Positions 7,222-15,623 of a stretch of DNA of 35,212 nt are shown here, one piece after another. Each line of letters starts with the position of its first letter. Within the stretch, counting starts at the first letter, position 1. The notes beneath the pieces were generated by a model. It saw nothing but the letters and a program-made list of their open reading frames with translations, was not told the DNA's origin and made no database searches. Origin of the DNA: Prevotella sp. CAG:755 (GTDB taxonomy: Bacteria; Bacteroidota; Bacteroidia; Bacteroidales; Bacteroidaceae); the NCBI GenBank assembly GCA_000431275.1, contig HF989213.1, forward strand, positions 1-35,212, read 5' to 3'. The translations under genes and the position numbers were made by a program.

Positions 7222-7656
7222 ATGACCATCGCCGTAGACTTCGACGGAACCATCGTCGAGCACGAATACCCCTATATAGGCAAGGAAATCCCCTTCGCCA
7301 TCGCAGCGCTGAAAAAACTGCAAGCCGAACGCCACCTGCTCATCCTCTGGAGCGTGCGCGAAGGTGAACTCCTCGACGAAGCCGTCGAGTACTGCCGCAA
7401 GCGCGGCCTCGAATTCTATGCCGTCAACAGCAACCACCCCGGCGAGGCCTCGGGCGACCCGACGCCCTACTGCCGCAAAGTCAATGCAGACCTCTTTATC
7501 GACGACCGCAATGCCGGCGGCCTGCCCGACTGGGGCGCCATCTACGAGATGGTGCACAACGGATGGACCTACGAACAGTATCTCGAACAGGTGCGCGACG
7601 GCTCGCACCGCCCCCAGAAGCCCTCGTTCTGGCAGCGCCTGGCCGGCCGGCGATGA
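7222..7656 (+). CDS. HAD-superfamily hydrolase, BT0820-like
   Basis: The 144-aa HAD protein lacks a large cap domain. Catalytic motifs are visible: DFDGT with Asp6 and Asp8, Ser44 in 'ILWSVREGE', Lys86 in 'YCRKVNADLF', and the acidic pair Asp94-Asp95 in 'FIDDRN'. From memory it closely resembles B. thetaiotaomicron BT0820, a small HAD protein of uncertain substrate. In a polysaccharide locus it may dephosphorylate a sugar phosphate or lipid-linked intermediate, but the substrate cannot be read from the sequence. It has a likely promoter of its own (7183-7190) and follows the antiterminator by 36 bp. Confidence 0.88.
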   Translation: MTIAVDFDGTIVEHEYPYIGKEIPFAIAALKKLQAERHLLILWSVREGELLDEAVEYCRKRGLEFYAVNSNHPGEASGDPTPYCRKVNADLFIDDRNAGGLPDWGAIYEMVHNGWTYEQYLEQVRDGSHRPQKPSFWQRLAGRR

Positions 7657-7762
7657 AGGGCGGCGAGACATCCCCTCCCGGTTGCACGGTAATCAGACAC
7701 GGAAAACCTTAAAAAAACTCCATCATCCGCCCCAGGCCCACGCACGCGCCTGTCCTTAACCC

Positions 7763-8806
7763 ATGTCAATGCTGCTGTCTCCGTCCATGTCCATGGCGTG
7801 GTTCGTCCTCCTGCTCCTTGCGCTTTATGTGGCGTCGCTGTTCGGGAAAGGGCGTTTCGCCGCGTTCACACCGGACAAGACACAGCCCCTCAGAGGCATC
7901 CTTGCCGTGCTGATCGTGGCGCACCATCTGAGCCACATCGCACCGGCCGACGCCGTGCTGACACCCGTTTACAGTTGGAGCGCATCGCTCGTCTCCTTGT
8001 TCTTCTTCATTTCGGGATTCGGGCTGACGCGTCAGCTGGCGTCGCGGGGGCAAAGCTACCTGTCCGGCTTCTTCGCCCGCCGTATCGTGCGGGGCATCCT
8101 TGTGTCATGGCTGCTGGCCTACGTGCTGTTCCTCCTGTTAGGTGGAAACCAGGCATGGAACCCAGCCGACGCCGTCTTGGGGCTCTTGGCCACGGGAAAC
8201 ACCACCTTGCCTTACTCATGGTACGTGCTCTGCATCCTCTATCTGTACGTAGGCTTTTACCTGTGCGCCCGCTTCGTGTCCGGACGGTGGATGGCGCCGG
8301 CGCTGGCCGTGTGGACCCTGGCCGGGATGACAGCTGTAGGGCTGGCCGGTTGGGAGCGGTGCTGGTATTTGTCCGCTTTGGCTTTCCCCGCCGGAGCTTT
8401 TTACGCCCGTCACGAGGCGTCGCTTTTGGCTTTCTTCCGGCGCCGTCCATGGTCCTACCGTCTGGCCGTGCCCGTATTGCTCCTCGTGGCCGGAGCATTC
8501 TTCCTGTTGAAGAAGGAGTGGGCCAATGCAGCCTTTTTCGCTCTCCTGCCGCTCATGGTGGCGGTGCCCCTCATGCGGGTGGGCACTGAGCGGTTGTCTG
8601 CGTGGCGCCCTCTGGCGTGGCTCAGCCGCCAGTCTTACGAGATATACCTCTGTCAGGGCATTGCCTTCATGCTGACACACCGCTTCTTGCCGTCCGGCGT
8701 GGGCGCGTGGCCCTACCTCCTCACGGCCTTTGCCCTCACGTTCCTCCTGGCGGGAGCGGTCCATTGGGCGTCGCACCGCCTCTCGTCTGCCTTGTTGAAG
8801 AAATAA
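7763..8806 (+). CDS. Acyltransferase family 3 integral membrane protein
   Basis: The 347-aa multi-helix membrane protein is of the AT3 (OafA/OatA-like) family, which moves acetyl or other acyl groups onto extracytoplasmic or lipid-linked polysaccharides. The family signature R...H is present in 'PLRGILAVLIVAHHLSH', followed by 'SLFFFISGFGL' and a late 'SYEIYLCQG' segment. About ten membrane helices can be traced. No periplasmic SGNH domain is fused. It probably O-acetylates the repeat unit or a precursor. Several Met codons at the N-terminus leave the exact start open. About 105 bp separate it from the HAD gene, with no obvious element in the gap. Confidence 0.88.
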   Translation: MSMLLSPSMSMAWFVLLLLALYVASLFGKGRFAAFTPDKTQPLRGILAVLIVAHHLSHIAPADAVLTPVYSWSASLVSLFFFISGFGLTRQLASRGQSYLSGFFARRIVRGILVSWLLAYVLFLLLGGNQAWNPADAVLGLLATGNTTLPYSWYVLCILYLYVGFYLCARFVSGRWMAPALAVWTLAGMTAVGLAGWERCWYLSALAFPAGAFYARHEASLLAFFRRRPWSYRLAVPVLLLVAGAFFLLKKEWANAAFFALLPLMVAVPLMRVGTERLSAWRPLAWLSRQSYEIYLCQGIAFMLTHRFLPSGVGAWPYLLTAFALTFLLAGAVHWASHRLSSALLKK

Positions 8807-8888
8807 ACGGTCCCCTCCGCCCGGCGTCGTGCGCATGGACCTGTTTACCGTTCCCTCCACTTTTTTTATTTTATTCCTCATTTTCGTC

Positions 8889-9026
8889 ATGCCCTCGCAC
8901 AGCGAAAACACCCGCCGCATCGCCAAGAACACGCTGATGCTCTACGCCCGCATGCTTTTCGGGATGTTGGTACTGGTAAGTGTGTCCATGGCAGCAAGTC
9001 AACGTAGGGTAAGTGTCGGTGAATAG
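8889..9026 (+). pseudogene. N-terminal remnant of an oligosaccharide flippase
   Basis: The reading frame begins MPSHSENTRRIAKNTLMLYA, continues RMLFGMLV, and then stops resembling anything. The first ~29 residues match the usual N-terminus of Bacteroidales Wzx-type flippases ('ENTRRIAKNTLMLY.R'), whose next residues normally run into the first helix and an 'S.YTSR' segment. Here the match ends at about 8973 and the frame terminates at 9026. A 9-nt direct repeat GGTAAGTGT (8975-8983 and 9008-9016) starts right at the break. It is probably debris of a replaced flippase gene, directly before the intact flippase. Confidence 0.65.
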
Positions 9027-9065
9027 TGGAGTTTACCGTCCGTGTGTGATTAGTCAGCCTATCCA

Positions 9066-10505
9066 ATGTCTTCCTTGAAGCAAAAGACGGTCAACGGCGT
9101 CATGTGGAGCAGCATTGACCGCTTCACGACGCAGGGCATACAGTTTGTGTTCAGCATCCTGATTGCCCGCTTGCTGCTGCCCTCCGACTACGGCGTGGTG
9201 GCGATGCTTAACATTTTCATGTCGATTTCAGTCACGTTTATCGACAGCGGTTTTGGCACGGCATTAGTCCGTAAATTGGACAGGACAGATACTGATTTTT
9301 CGACCGTGTTCTATTTCAACATTGTCGTCGCCCTGTTTTTCTATCTTGTGTTATGGTTGGTCTCTCCCTATATCGCCGCGTTTTATCACACACCTCTGCT
9401 CGAGGACGTCACGAAGGTTGTGGCTTTAAACCTTGTATTATCTTCATTTTCGGGAATACAGAGAGCAAAACTGTCGATTGCAATCAATTTCAAGACAAAA
9501 GCAAAGATTTCGGTTATCTCTACCCTATTTACCGGATGTGTGGGACTAGTGATGGCCTACAAGGGCTATGGCGTTTGGGCGCTGGTGGTGCAATCCGTCA
9601 GCGGATCGTTGCTGGGGACGGTCCTGCTTTGGTTTTATGTCCGGTGGAAACCCCGGTGGACGTTCTCGTGGCGTTCGTTTCGCGAGATGTTTTCATTTGG
9701 TTCCAAGATACTCGCTTCTGGATTACTTGATACTACGTACAACAACTTGTACACGCTGGTCATCGGACGGTGCTTTTCGTCGGCGACATTGGGCGTGTAT
9801 TCCCGCGCCGACGGTTTGGCACAATATCCGTCTTCAAACATAACGAGCGTGTTGCAGGGGGTGACGTTCCCCGTCTTGTGCTCCATCCAGAACGAACCCG
9901 AGCGACTGGCGGACATCTACAAGCGCTTCCTGCGCTTGTCGGCTTTCGTCGTTTTCCCGTTGATGGTGGGGCTTGCGGCAGTGGCCGACCCGCTGATCCG
10001 CCTTCTGCTGACCGACAGATGGGAGGGCGCTATCTACCTCTTGCAGATCGTCTGCTTCGCCATGATGTGGTATCCCATCCACGCCATCAATCTCAACCTG
10101 TTGCAGGTGAAAGGCCGCTCTGACTTTTTCCTGAAATTGGAGGTGATCAAGAAGATACAAGGTGTCATTGTCCTTTGTGCCACCATCCCGTTGGGCATCG
10201 TGGCCATGTGCTACGGCCGGATATTCGGTTCGCTCCTGTCGCTGGTTTGGAACACCTACTATACGCGCAAGCTTATCGGCTACGGCTATTGGGCGCAGAT
10301 GCGCGACCTGCTCCACATCTTAGTGCACGCGCTGGTGATGGGCGTCATCGTGTGGGGCGTCGTGCAGTGGACAGGCCCGCTGTGGTTGCAATTGGTGGCC
10401 GGCATCGTGGCCGGTGCCATCTATTATACAGTCGGGGCCTATTTGCTCCGTTTTGACGAACTGCGCGAACTCGTGGCACTCGTGCGGAAGAAAGGAAATA
10501 ATTGA
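9066..10505 (+). CDS. Wzx-type polysaccharide flippase (MOP superfamily)
   Basis: The 479-aa membrane protein with about 12-14 helices should flip undecaprenyl-diphosphate-linked repeat units across the inner membrane. The N-terminus 'KQKTVNGVMWSSIDRFTTQG', then 'ARLLLPSDYGVVAML' and 'FIDSGFGTALVRK', is typical of the WzxC-like branch of the polysaccharide-synthesis family. It follows the remnant of a different flippase type, so the locus appears to have exchanged its flippase. The stop at 10505 lies 5 nt before the aminotransferase start at 10511. With the Wzy-like protein at 25815 and the Wza/Wzc-like pair it defines a Wzx/Wzy-dependent pathway. Confidence 0.92.
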   Translation: MSSLKQKTVNGVMWSSIDRFTTQGIQFVFSILIARLLLPSDYGVVAMLNIFMSISVTFIDSGFGTALVRKLDRTDTDFSTVFYFNIVVALFFYLVLWLVSPYIAAFYHTPLLEDVTKVVALNLVLSSFSGIQRAKLSIAINFKTKAKISVISTLFTGCVGLVMAYKGYGVWALVVQSVSGSLLGTVLLWFYVRWKPRWTFSWRSFREMFSFGSKILASGLLDTTYNNLYTLVIGRCFSSATLGVYSRADGLAQYPSSNITSVLQGVTFPVLCSIQNEPERLADIYKRFLRLSAFVVFPLMVGLAAVADPLIRLLLTDRWEGAIYLLQIVCFAMMWYPIHAINLNLLQVKGRSDFFLKLEVIKKIQGVIVLCATIPLGIVAMCYGRIFGSLLSLVWNTYYTRKLIGYGYWAQMRDLLHILVHALVMGVIVWGVVQWTGPLWLQLVAGIVAGAIYYTVGAYLLRFDELRELVALVRKKGNN

Positions 10506-10510
10506 CAGAT

Positions 10511-11617
10511 ATGGAAGAGAAACAGATTACGGTGACTTCACCCCTGCTGCCGTCGCTGGACGAGTTGAACGTCTATTTGCGAGACATTTGGCAGCGCAAG
10601 TGGATCACCAACAACGGGCACTACCACAAGGAATTGGAACGCGCCCTGTGCGAGTACCTCGGCGTGCCGTTTGTCAGCCTGTTCACAAATGGCACCTTGC
10701 CGCTCATCACGGCCTTGCAGGCCCTGCGCATCACGGGCGAGGTGATCACCACGCCGTTCAGCTTCGTGGCCACGACACACGCCCTGTGGTGGAACGGCAT
10801 AAAGCCGGTGTTCGTGGACATCGACCCCGTGACCTGCAACCTCGACCCTGAAAAGATTGAATCCGCCATCACGCCCCGCACGACAGCAATCATGCCGGTG
10901 CATGTGTACGGACGCCCCTGCGACACGATACGGATAAAGGAAATTGCCGACACCTACGGGCTGAAAGTCATCTACGACGCCGCCCATGCTTTTGGCGTAC
11001 AGGTAAACGGCGAGAGCATATTGAAGGCCGGCGACCTGTCGACGCTCAGCTTCCACGCGACCAAGGTCTACAACACCATCGAGGGTGGTGCGCTCGTGAT
11101 GCACGACGAACAGACGAAGCGCCGCATCGACTATTTGAAGAACTTCGGTTTCGCGGGCGAGACTACGGTCGTCGCCCCAGGCATTAACAGCAAGATGGAC
11201 GAGGTGCGCGCCGCCTACGGGCTGGTGAACCTCCGCCAGGTGGACCGGGCCATCGAGGGCCGGCGCCACGTGGCCGAGGCCTATCGCGAGGGGCTGCGCG
11301 GCGTGAGGGGCATCCGCTTCATGGACGACCTCCCCAACGTGCGCCACAACTACGCCTACTTCCCCATCTTCGTGGATGAAAAGGAATATGGCATGAGCCG
11401 CGACGAACTCTATTTCAAGATGAAAGAGCACAACGTGCTCGGCCGCCGCTACTTCTACCCGCTGATCAGCACGTTCAGCACCTATCGCGGCCTCGAATCG
11501 GCCCATCCCGACAACCTGCCCGTGGCCACCCGCATGGCCGAACAGGTCATCTGCCTGCCGATGTACTACGGCCTGACGGATGAGGAGGTGGAAAGAATTC
11601 TAAACTTGATTGTGTGA
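10511..11617 (+). CDS. DegT/DnrJ/EryC1/StrS-family sugar aminotransferase
   Basis: This is a PLP-dependent aminotransferase (368 aa) that adds an amino group to a nucleotide-linked keto sugar, commonly at C4. The PLP lysine is Lys185 in 'LSFHATKVYN' and the ring-nitrogen Asp is Asp156 in 'IYDAAHAFG'; both are intact. 'TTPFSFVATTHAL' and 'NSKMDEVRAAYGL' are also family-typical. The pattern is closest, from memory, to VioA/FdtB-like 4-keto-6-deoxyhexose aminotransferases; the exact sugar is not certain. The frame also opens at TTG 10502, but ATG 10511 is preferred. Dehydratase and nucleotidyltransferase genes for the precursor are not in the window. Two ATP-grasp genes and a GNAT gene follow. 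Confidence 0.9.
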   Translation: MEEKQITVTSPLLPSLDELNVYLRDIWQRKWITNNGHYHKELERALCEYLGVPFVSLFTNGTLPLITALQALRITGEVITTPFSFVATTHALWWNGIKPVFVDIDPVTCNLDPEKIESAITPRTTAIMPVHVYGRPCDTIRIKEIADTYGLKVIYDAAHAFGVQVNGESILKAGDLSTLSFHATKVYNTIEGGALVMHDEQTKRRIDYLKNFGFAGETTVVAPGINSKMDEVRAAYGLVNLRQVDRAIEGRRHVAEAYREGLRGVRGIRFMDDLPNVRHNYAYFPIFVDEKEYGMSRDELYFKMKEHNVLGRRYFYPLISTFSTYRGLESAHPDNLPVATRMAEQVICLPMYYGLTDEEVERILNLIV

Positions 11618-11618
11618 T

Positions 11619-12722
11619 ATGAGGAACTCCATAGGGAAACTTATTTACCATTGGTTTGTGTGCAGGTGGTATGGCATGAATACTTTCCGTGGCGGATGGG
11701 CGCTTGCCCATTTTTATTGGGAAGATTACAAGCACAGAAAAGCGTCCCTGTTCAAGATCGCATCCGTGCATCTGCGGGGGTGGAGTTACAGCGACTGGTC
11801 GGTCCTGGGCATCACGGACGCCAACCGGAAGCAGTACCTGTCCACGCGTGATTATTGCTCCCTGCACCCCTTCAACGGGAAATACAGCTTCTGGATCGAC
11901 GACAAGTTGACGCTGAAATACGTGCTCAACGGAACAAAGGCCGGGCGTTACATGCCGGATTATTACTTCATGCTCGAAGGGCGTGGCATGGTGCTCCCCC
12001 TGATGGACGTGGACGGCACGTTCAGGAACAAGGGCGTGGAGGGCGTCGTGGCCTTGCTGCAAGAGAAAAAGCGGCTGGCTCTCAAATTGGTGAAAGGAAG
12101 TCTGGGTATAGGTTTCTACAAGGCCGAGTATGACGGGCAAGCCTATTACCTGAACGGCGAGAAGCTGGACCGTGCGGCGTTCACGGCCCGCGTCAGCGCC
12201 ATGGAGGGATACTTGGTGACCGAATACCTGTTGCCGCACGCCGAGTTCGCGAAGTTTTGCGACAAGTCGGTCGGCTGCCTGCGATACGTCATCGGGCGCA
12301 AGAAAAACAATGAACTGACTGAGATTTCCTCCTACATGAGGTTTGGCACCAAGAGGTCTAAGTTCGTGGAGAATTATGACCAAGGAGGAGTGTTGGCCAT
12401 AGTGAAGAACGGCGCATACGAAAGTGGAAACATACTGGATAAGAATACAGATACGAATCAAGTAATACGGACGCATCCGGACAACGGATTGGAAATTGAG
12501 GGCCGGATACCGCATTGGGACGAGGTGGTCGAAGCCGCGCGGATCGTGGCCGACACCCTGCCCCAGTTGTCTTATTTAGGCATTGATTTCTGCATCACGA
12601 ACGACGACCGCGTCAAAATCATAGAGATCAACTCGCTTTCTTCACTGGTGGGCATAGAGGCTGATGGCCCGATATTCGACAAACCAGGTGGGGCGTTTTT
12701 CAAAGAACGGTTAAACCGATGA
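11619..12722 (+). CDS. Sugar-transfer-associated ATP-grasp protein
   Basis: The 367-aa protein resembles the ATP-grasp family found in polysaccharide loci (PF14397 type, from memory). Visible ATP-grasp elements are a glycine-rich lysine segment 'LKLVKGSLGIGFYK', 'EGYLVTEYLLPHAEF' and a C-terminal metal-binding segment 'RVKIIEINSLSS'. ATP-grasp enzymes activate a carboxylate as acyl phosphate and join it to an amine or thiol. A plausible role is making an amide on an amino sugar, but the substrate is unknown. It starts one base after the aminotransferase stop; an in-frame TTG at 11610 is an alternative. The last four bases overlap the next ATP-grasp gene (ATGA). Confidence 0.82.
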   Translation: MRNSIGKLIYHWFVCRWYGMNTFRGGWALAHFYWEDYKHRKASLFKIASVHLRGWSYSDWSVLGITDANRKQYLSTRDYCSLHPFNGKYSFWIDDKLTLKYVLNGTKAGRYMPDYYFMLEGRGMVLPLMDVDGTFRNKGVEGVVALLQEKKRLALKLVKGSLGIGFYKAEYDGQAYYLNGEKLDRAAFTARVSAMEGYLVTEYLLPHAEFAKFCDKSVGCLRYVIGRKKNNELTEISSYMRFGTKRSKFVENYDQGGVLAIVKNGAYESGNILDKNTDTNQVIRTHPDNGLEIEGRIPHWDEVVEAARIVADTLPQLSYLGIDFCITNDDRVKIIEINSLSSLVGIEADGPIFDKPGGAFFKERLNR

Positions 12723-13930
12723 CGGGGCAAAAGAAATTGTTGTTGTTGGGCGGTTCCGCCCAACAGGTCGTGGCGATCAGGAAGGCGAAGGAGATGGGGT
12801 ATTACACCGTGCTTTGCGACTACCTTCCGGACAATCCCGGGCAATATGTGGCGGACAAGTATTACAATGCGAGCACGACCGACGTGGAGGCCGTCTACGA
12901 AATCGCGAAAGCCGAACAGGTCGACGGTATTTTGGCTTATGCCTCCGACCCGGCAGCATTGCCCGCCGCTCTCGTGGCCGACCGTTTGGGACTTCCCACG
13001 AACCCGCCGGAAGCAGTCAGGATTTTGGGCGTAAAACATGAATTCCGACGTTTTTTGCAGGAACAAGGCTTCGCGTGCCCGCGTTTCCACACGTTCAGCC
13101 CGTCCGACGAGATCCGTGGAGTTGAAGATGCTGTCAAGGGGGTCAGATTCCCCATCGTGGTCAAGCCTACCGATTCGTCCGGTTCGAAAGGCGTCACGAA
13201 GCTCGAAAGCACGTTCGGCCTTGAAGAGGCGATAAAAGCAGCGGAACGCTATTCCCACAACAAAGTGCTGATTGCCGAAGAGTTTATCCACCGCGGTTTT
13301 CCCGACGTGGTGGGTGGCGACATCTTTGTTCTCGACGGGAAAATCGTGTTGTTCGGCGAAATGACCTGTCTGAGGGGAGAACGCGGGAAAGGACTTGTGC
13401 CGATAGGCGAAAGATATCCCGGAGGCCTGAGCAAGGTCGCCACAGACCGTATCCATGAAGCTTTGCAGCGCCTTGTCACCCGTCTCGGCATCCGTTTCGG
13501 CGAACTGAACATCGAAATACTCCTTGACGAGGAAGAGAAAGTGCATTTCCTTGAAGTCGGTCCCCGTGCCGGAGGGAACATGATCCCCATTCAGCTTTCG
13601 GACGTGTTCGGCGTAGATTTGGTCAAAGCCAACATCGCCGTGGCCATGGGGGATGCCCCACACTTCCACATAGAGCGGAGGGTTGGCTGTTTCGTCACAT
13701 ACGTCTTGCACAGTTATGCGGAAGGGACATTCCAAGGAATAGAGCTCTCCGATGAGCTTGTCCCGCACGTCTATCGTCAAGTGCTTTATAAGAAACCCGG
13801 CGACCGGGTTGAAGTGTTTGACGGGGCGGGCAAGGCGCTCGGCATCCTGTTCCTCCATTTTGACGATATAGAGCAGATGACTCGTTATTGTGATAGAATG
13901 GAAGAAGTGGTGGGGGTAATTTTGGATTAG
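12719..13930 (+). CDS. ATP-grasp ligase, carbamoyl-phosphate-synthase/PurK-like
   Basis: The 403-aa three-domain ATP-grasp enzyme has an N-terminal Rossmann-like domain 'LLLLGGSAQQVVAIRKAKE', a central 'FPIVVKPTDSSGSKGV' ATP-binding segment and a metal site 'HFLEVGPRAGGNMIP'. Such ligases occur in capsule loci, where they are thought to couple amino or carboxylic acids to precursors. Start overlap (ATGA) with the preceding ATP-grasp gene indicates translational coupling and probably a joint pathway. The substrate cannot be deduced. The catalytic regions look intact. Confidence 0.85.
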   Translation: MTGQKKLLLLGGSAQQVVAIRKAKEMGYYTVLCDYLPDNPGQYVADKYYNASTTDVEAVYEIAKAEQVDGILAYASDPAALPAALVADRLGLPTNPPEAVRILGVKHEFRRFLQEQGFACPRFHTFSPSDEIRGVEDAVKGVRFPIVVKPTDSSGSKGVTKLESTFGLEEAIKAAERYSHNKVLIAEEFIHRGFPDVVGGDIFVLDGKIVLFGEMTCLRGERGKGLVPIGERYPGGLSKVATDRIHEALQRLVTRLGIRFGELNIEILLDEEEKVHFLEVGPRAGGNMIPIQLSDVFGVDLVKANIAVAMGDAPHFHIERRVGCFVTYVLHSYAEGTFQGIELSDELVPHVYRQVLYKKPGDRVEVFDGAGKALGILFLHFDDIEQMTRYCDRMEEVVGVILD

Positions 13931-13943
13931 TATAAGAAATCGG

Positions 13944-14366
13944 ATGTTTAAGATATCAAGAACGCGTTTGTCGCGAGACGAAGTTCGTACTTTATTGTTC
14001 TCATTGGATGCCGCGTTTGTTGAGCGTTTGGCAAAAACGGTAGACGTTGAAGATTACTGCCGTAAATTATCAGACAATGCCCATTTTGAAATTGCAGAAA
14101 ACGATGAAGACATTGTCGGTGTCGTAGCTTTTTACGAAAATCCATTGGCTATATATATCACGTATGTATGTGTCAGTGCGGCGCAAAGGCAAAAAGGAAT
14201 AGCTTGCCAGTTGATGGATAGCGTTTGCCGTTACGCGGATGGTCAGCAGAAACCTGTTTCGTTAGAAGTACGCGTCTCTAACGAACGCGCAATGAAGATC
14301 TACGAGAAAGCCGGTTTTGCGGTAAAGAGTACGAATGGAGAGAAATTCTTCATGACAAGACAATAA
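13944..14366 (+). CDS. GNAT-family N-acetyltransferase
   Basis: The 140-aa protein has the GNAT fold: beta strand 'AIYITYVCVSAAQ', the acetyl-CoA pyrophosphate loop 'RQKGIA' (82-87), and the C-terminal 'NERAMKIYEKAGF' segment typical of the family. It lies 13 bp after the second ATP-grasp gene and may N-acetylate the amino sugar made by the upstream aminotransferase, as WecD does for dTDP-fucosamine. The base composition starts to become AT-richer here than in the aminotransferase and ATP-grasp genes. Confidence 0.85.
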   Translation: MFKISRTRLSRDEVRTLLFSLDAAFVERLAKTVDVEDYCRKLSDNAHFEIAENDEDIVGVVAFYENPLAIYITYVCVSAAQRQKGIACQLMDSVCRYADGQQKPVSLEVRVSNERAMKIYEKAGFAVKSTNGEKFFMTRQ

Positions 14367-14373
14367 CAGAACA

Positions 14374-15315
14374 ATGGATAAGATACAAGTTTCAATACGT
14401 TGTTTTGCATATAATCACGAGCGGTTTATCCGCCAATGCTTGGATGGATTCGTGATGCAAAAAACGGATTTTCGCTTTGAAGCCATAGTGCATGATGATG
14501 CTTCGACAGATAATACGGCAGCCATTATTCGTGAGTATGCAGAGAAATATCCGGATATAATAAAGCCAATCTATGAGACGGAAAACCAGTACTCCAAACA
14601 TGACGGAAGTTTAACGCGGATAATGAATGCACATACTCGCGGCAAATACATTGCCATCTGCGAAGGCGACGACTATTGGACAGATCCGTATAAGCTCCAG
14701 AAACAAGTGGACTTCTTGGAAAGCCATCCGGATTACGTGATGTGTTCAAGCCGTTTTGACGAGTATTGGCAGGAGAGTGGCGTGTTGGAAGAAGACCCGG
14801 ACAAGGATTTCGAAGGAGCGGACTATGATTTGCAGAACTTGATAGGCGGTAAGTGGCTCACCCAGACGCTGACGGTGATGTACCGGCGCAGTGCGCTTGA
14901 CTTGAAACATTATGCGCGCTACGGAATGTCACTTGACATGATTCTGTTCTATGAACTCCTGAAACACGGCAAAGGCTATTGCTTCCCGGAAGTGATGGGC
15001 GTTTACCGTTATCATGAGGGTGGGGTTTGGTCCGAGGTATCACAAAACCACCGCCGGCTGACTGAATTTAAAGCCCGATTGGCCATATACAGGGTGGAAC
15101 AGAATGAAATGGCGGCCAGATTCATTCTTTATCAATTTGCCAAGGCTATGAGCCGCATGTGGATGTTGCAGCAGTGGCGATTGATGATGAATGTTTGGGG
15201 GATACTGAAAAAGCATTATGGCCGTGGATTCGTTGCCAAGTTAATGTTCGATAAACTTGTATTGAACAAGAATGTGGAATGGAAGAAAATATCGGGAATT
15301 AAAATGGTTTCATAA
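14374..15315 (+). CDS. Family 2 glycosyltransferase
   Basis: The 313-aa GT-A enzyme has 'VSIRCFAYNHERFIRQCLDG' at the N-terminus, nucleotide-binding 'HDDASTDNT' (40-48) and an acidic metal-binding segment 'CEGDDYWTD' (97-104). It transfers a sugar from a nucleotide donor to the lipid-linked oligosaccharide at the cytoplasmic face; donor and acceptor are unknown. The stop overlaps the ATG of the acyltransferase remnant by one base (TAATG). Confidence 0.9.
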   Translation: MDKIQVSIRCFAYNHERFIRQCLDGFVMQKTDFRFEAIVHDDASTDNTAAIIREYAEKYPDIIKPIYETENQYSKHDGSLTRIMNAHTRGKYIAICEGDDYWTDPYKLQKQVDFLESHPDYVMCSSRFDEYWQESGVLEEDPDKDFEGADYDLQNLIGGKWLTQTLTVMYRRSALDLKHYARYGMSLDMILFYELLKHGKGYCFPEVMGVYRYHEGGVWSEVSQNHRRLTEFKARLAIYRVEQNEMAARFILYQFAKAMSRMWMLQQWRLMMNVWGILKKHYGRGFVAKLMFDKLVLNKNVEWKKISGIKMVS

Positions 15316-15620
15316 TGTATGAGAAAATGCTTCAGAAGTTTGTCTTGGAATCAAGATATACGGGAATTTGGAACAATTGTTTCTTACATACAGTTTTAGG
15401 TCACCCGGTATGGGTGAAGTTAGGTGGGGTTACCTATGAAATGTATTTGCTTCACGCCATGACCGGTTCTTTGGCTTATAGGATTGCGGGGCCGGGAATC
15501 GACGGCATATATATGTTCATAGTTTATGTAATTGTCGTTACGTTGCTCTCATCTATATTCAAGTCCTGCTGTCAAAAGTTGCAAAATATAATAGTAAGTA
15601 AAAGTACATCAAGCCTATAA
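15315..15620 (+). pseudogene. C-terminal remnant of an acyltransferase family 3 protein
   Basis: The 101-aa reading frame contains 'HPVWVKLGGVTYEMYLLHAM' followed by a hydrophobic helix 'GIYMFIVYVIVVTLLSSIF'. This matches the last two helices of AT3 proteins (compare 'WLSRQSYEIYLCQG' near the end of the complete AT3 protein at 7763-8806). The N-terminal ~240 residues, including the R...H catalytic region, are absent. The fragment starts on a TAATG overlap with the GT2 gene and may still be translated, but it cannot be an active acyltransferase. It shows that a second acyltransferase gene once stood here. Confidence 0.7.
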
Positions 15621-15623
15621 TGC

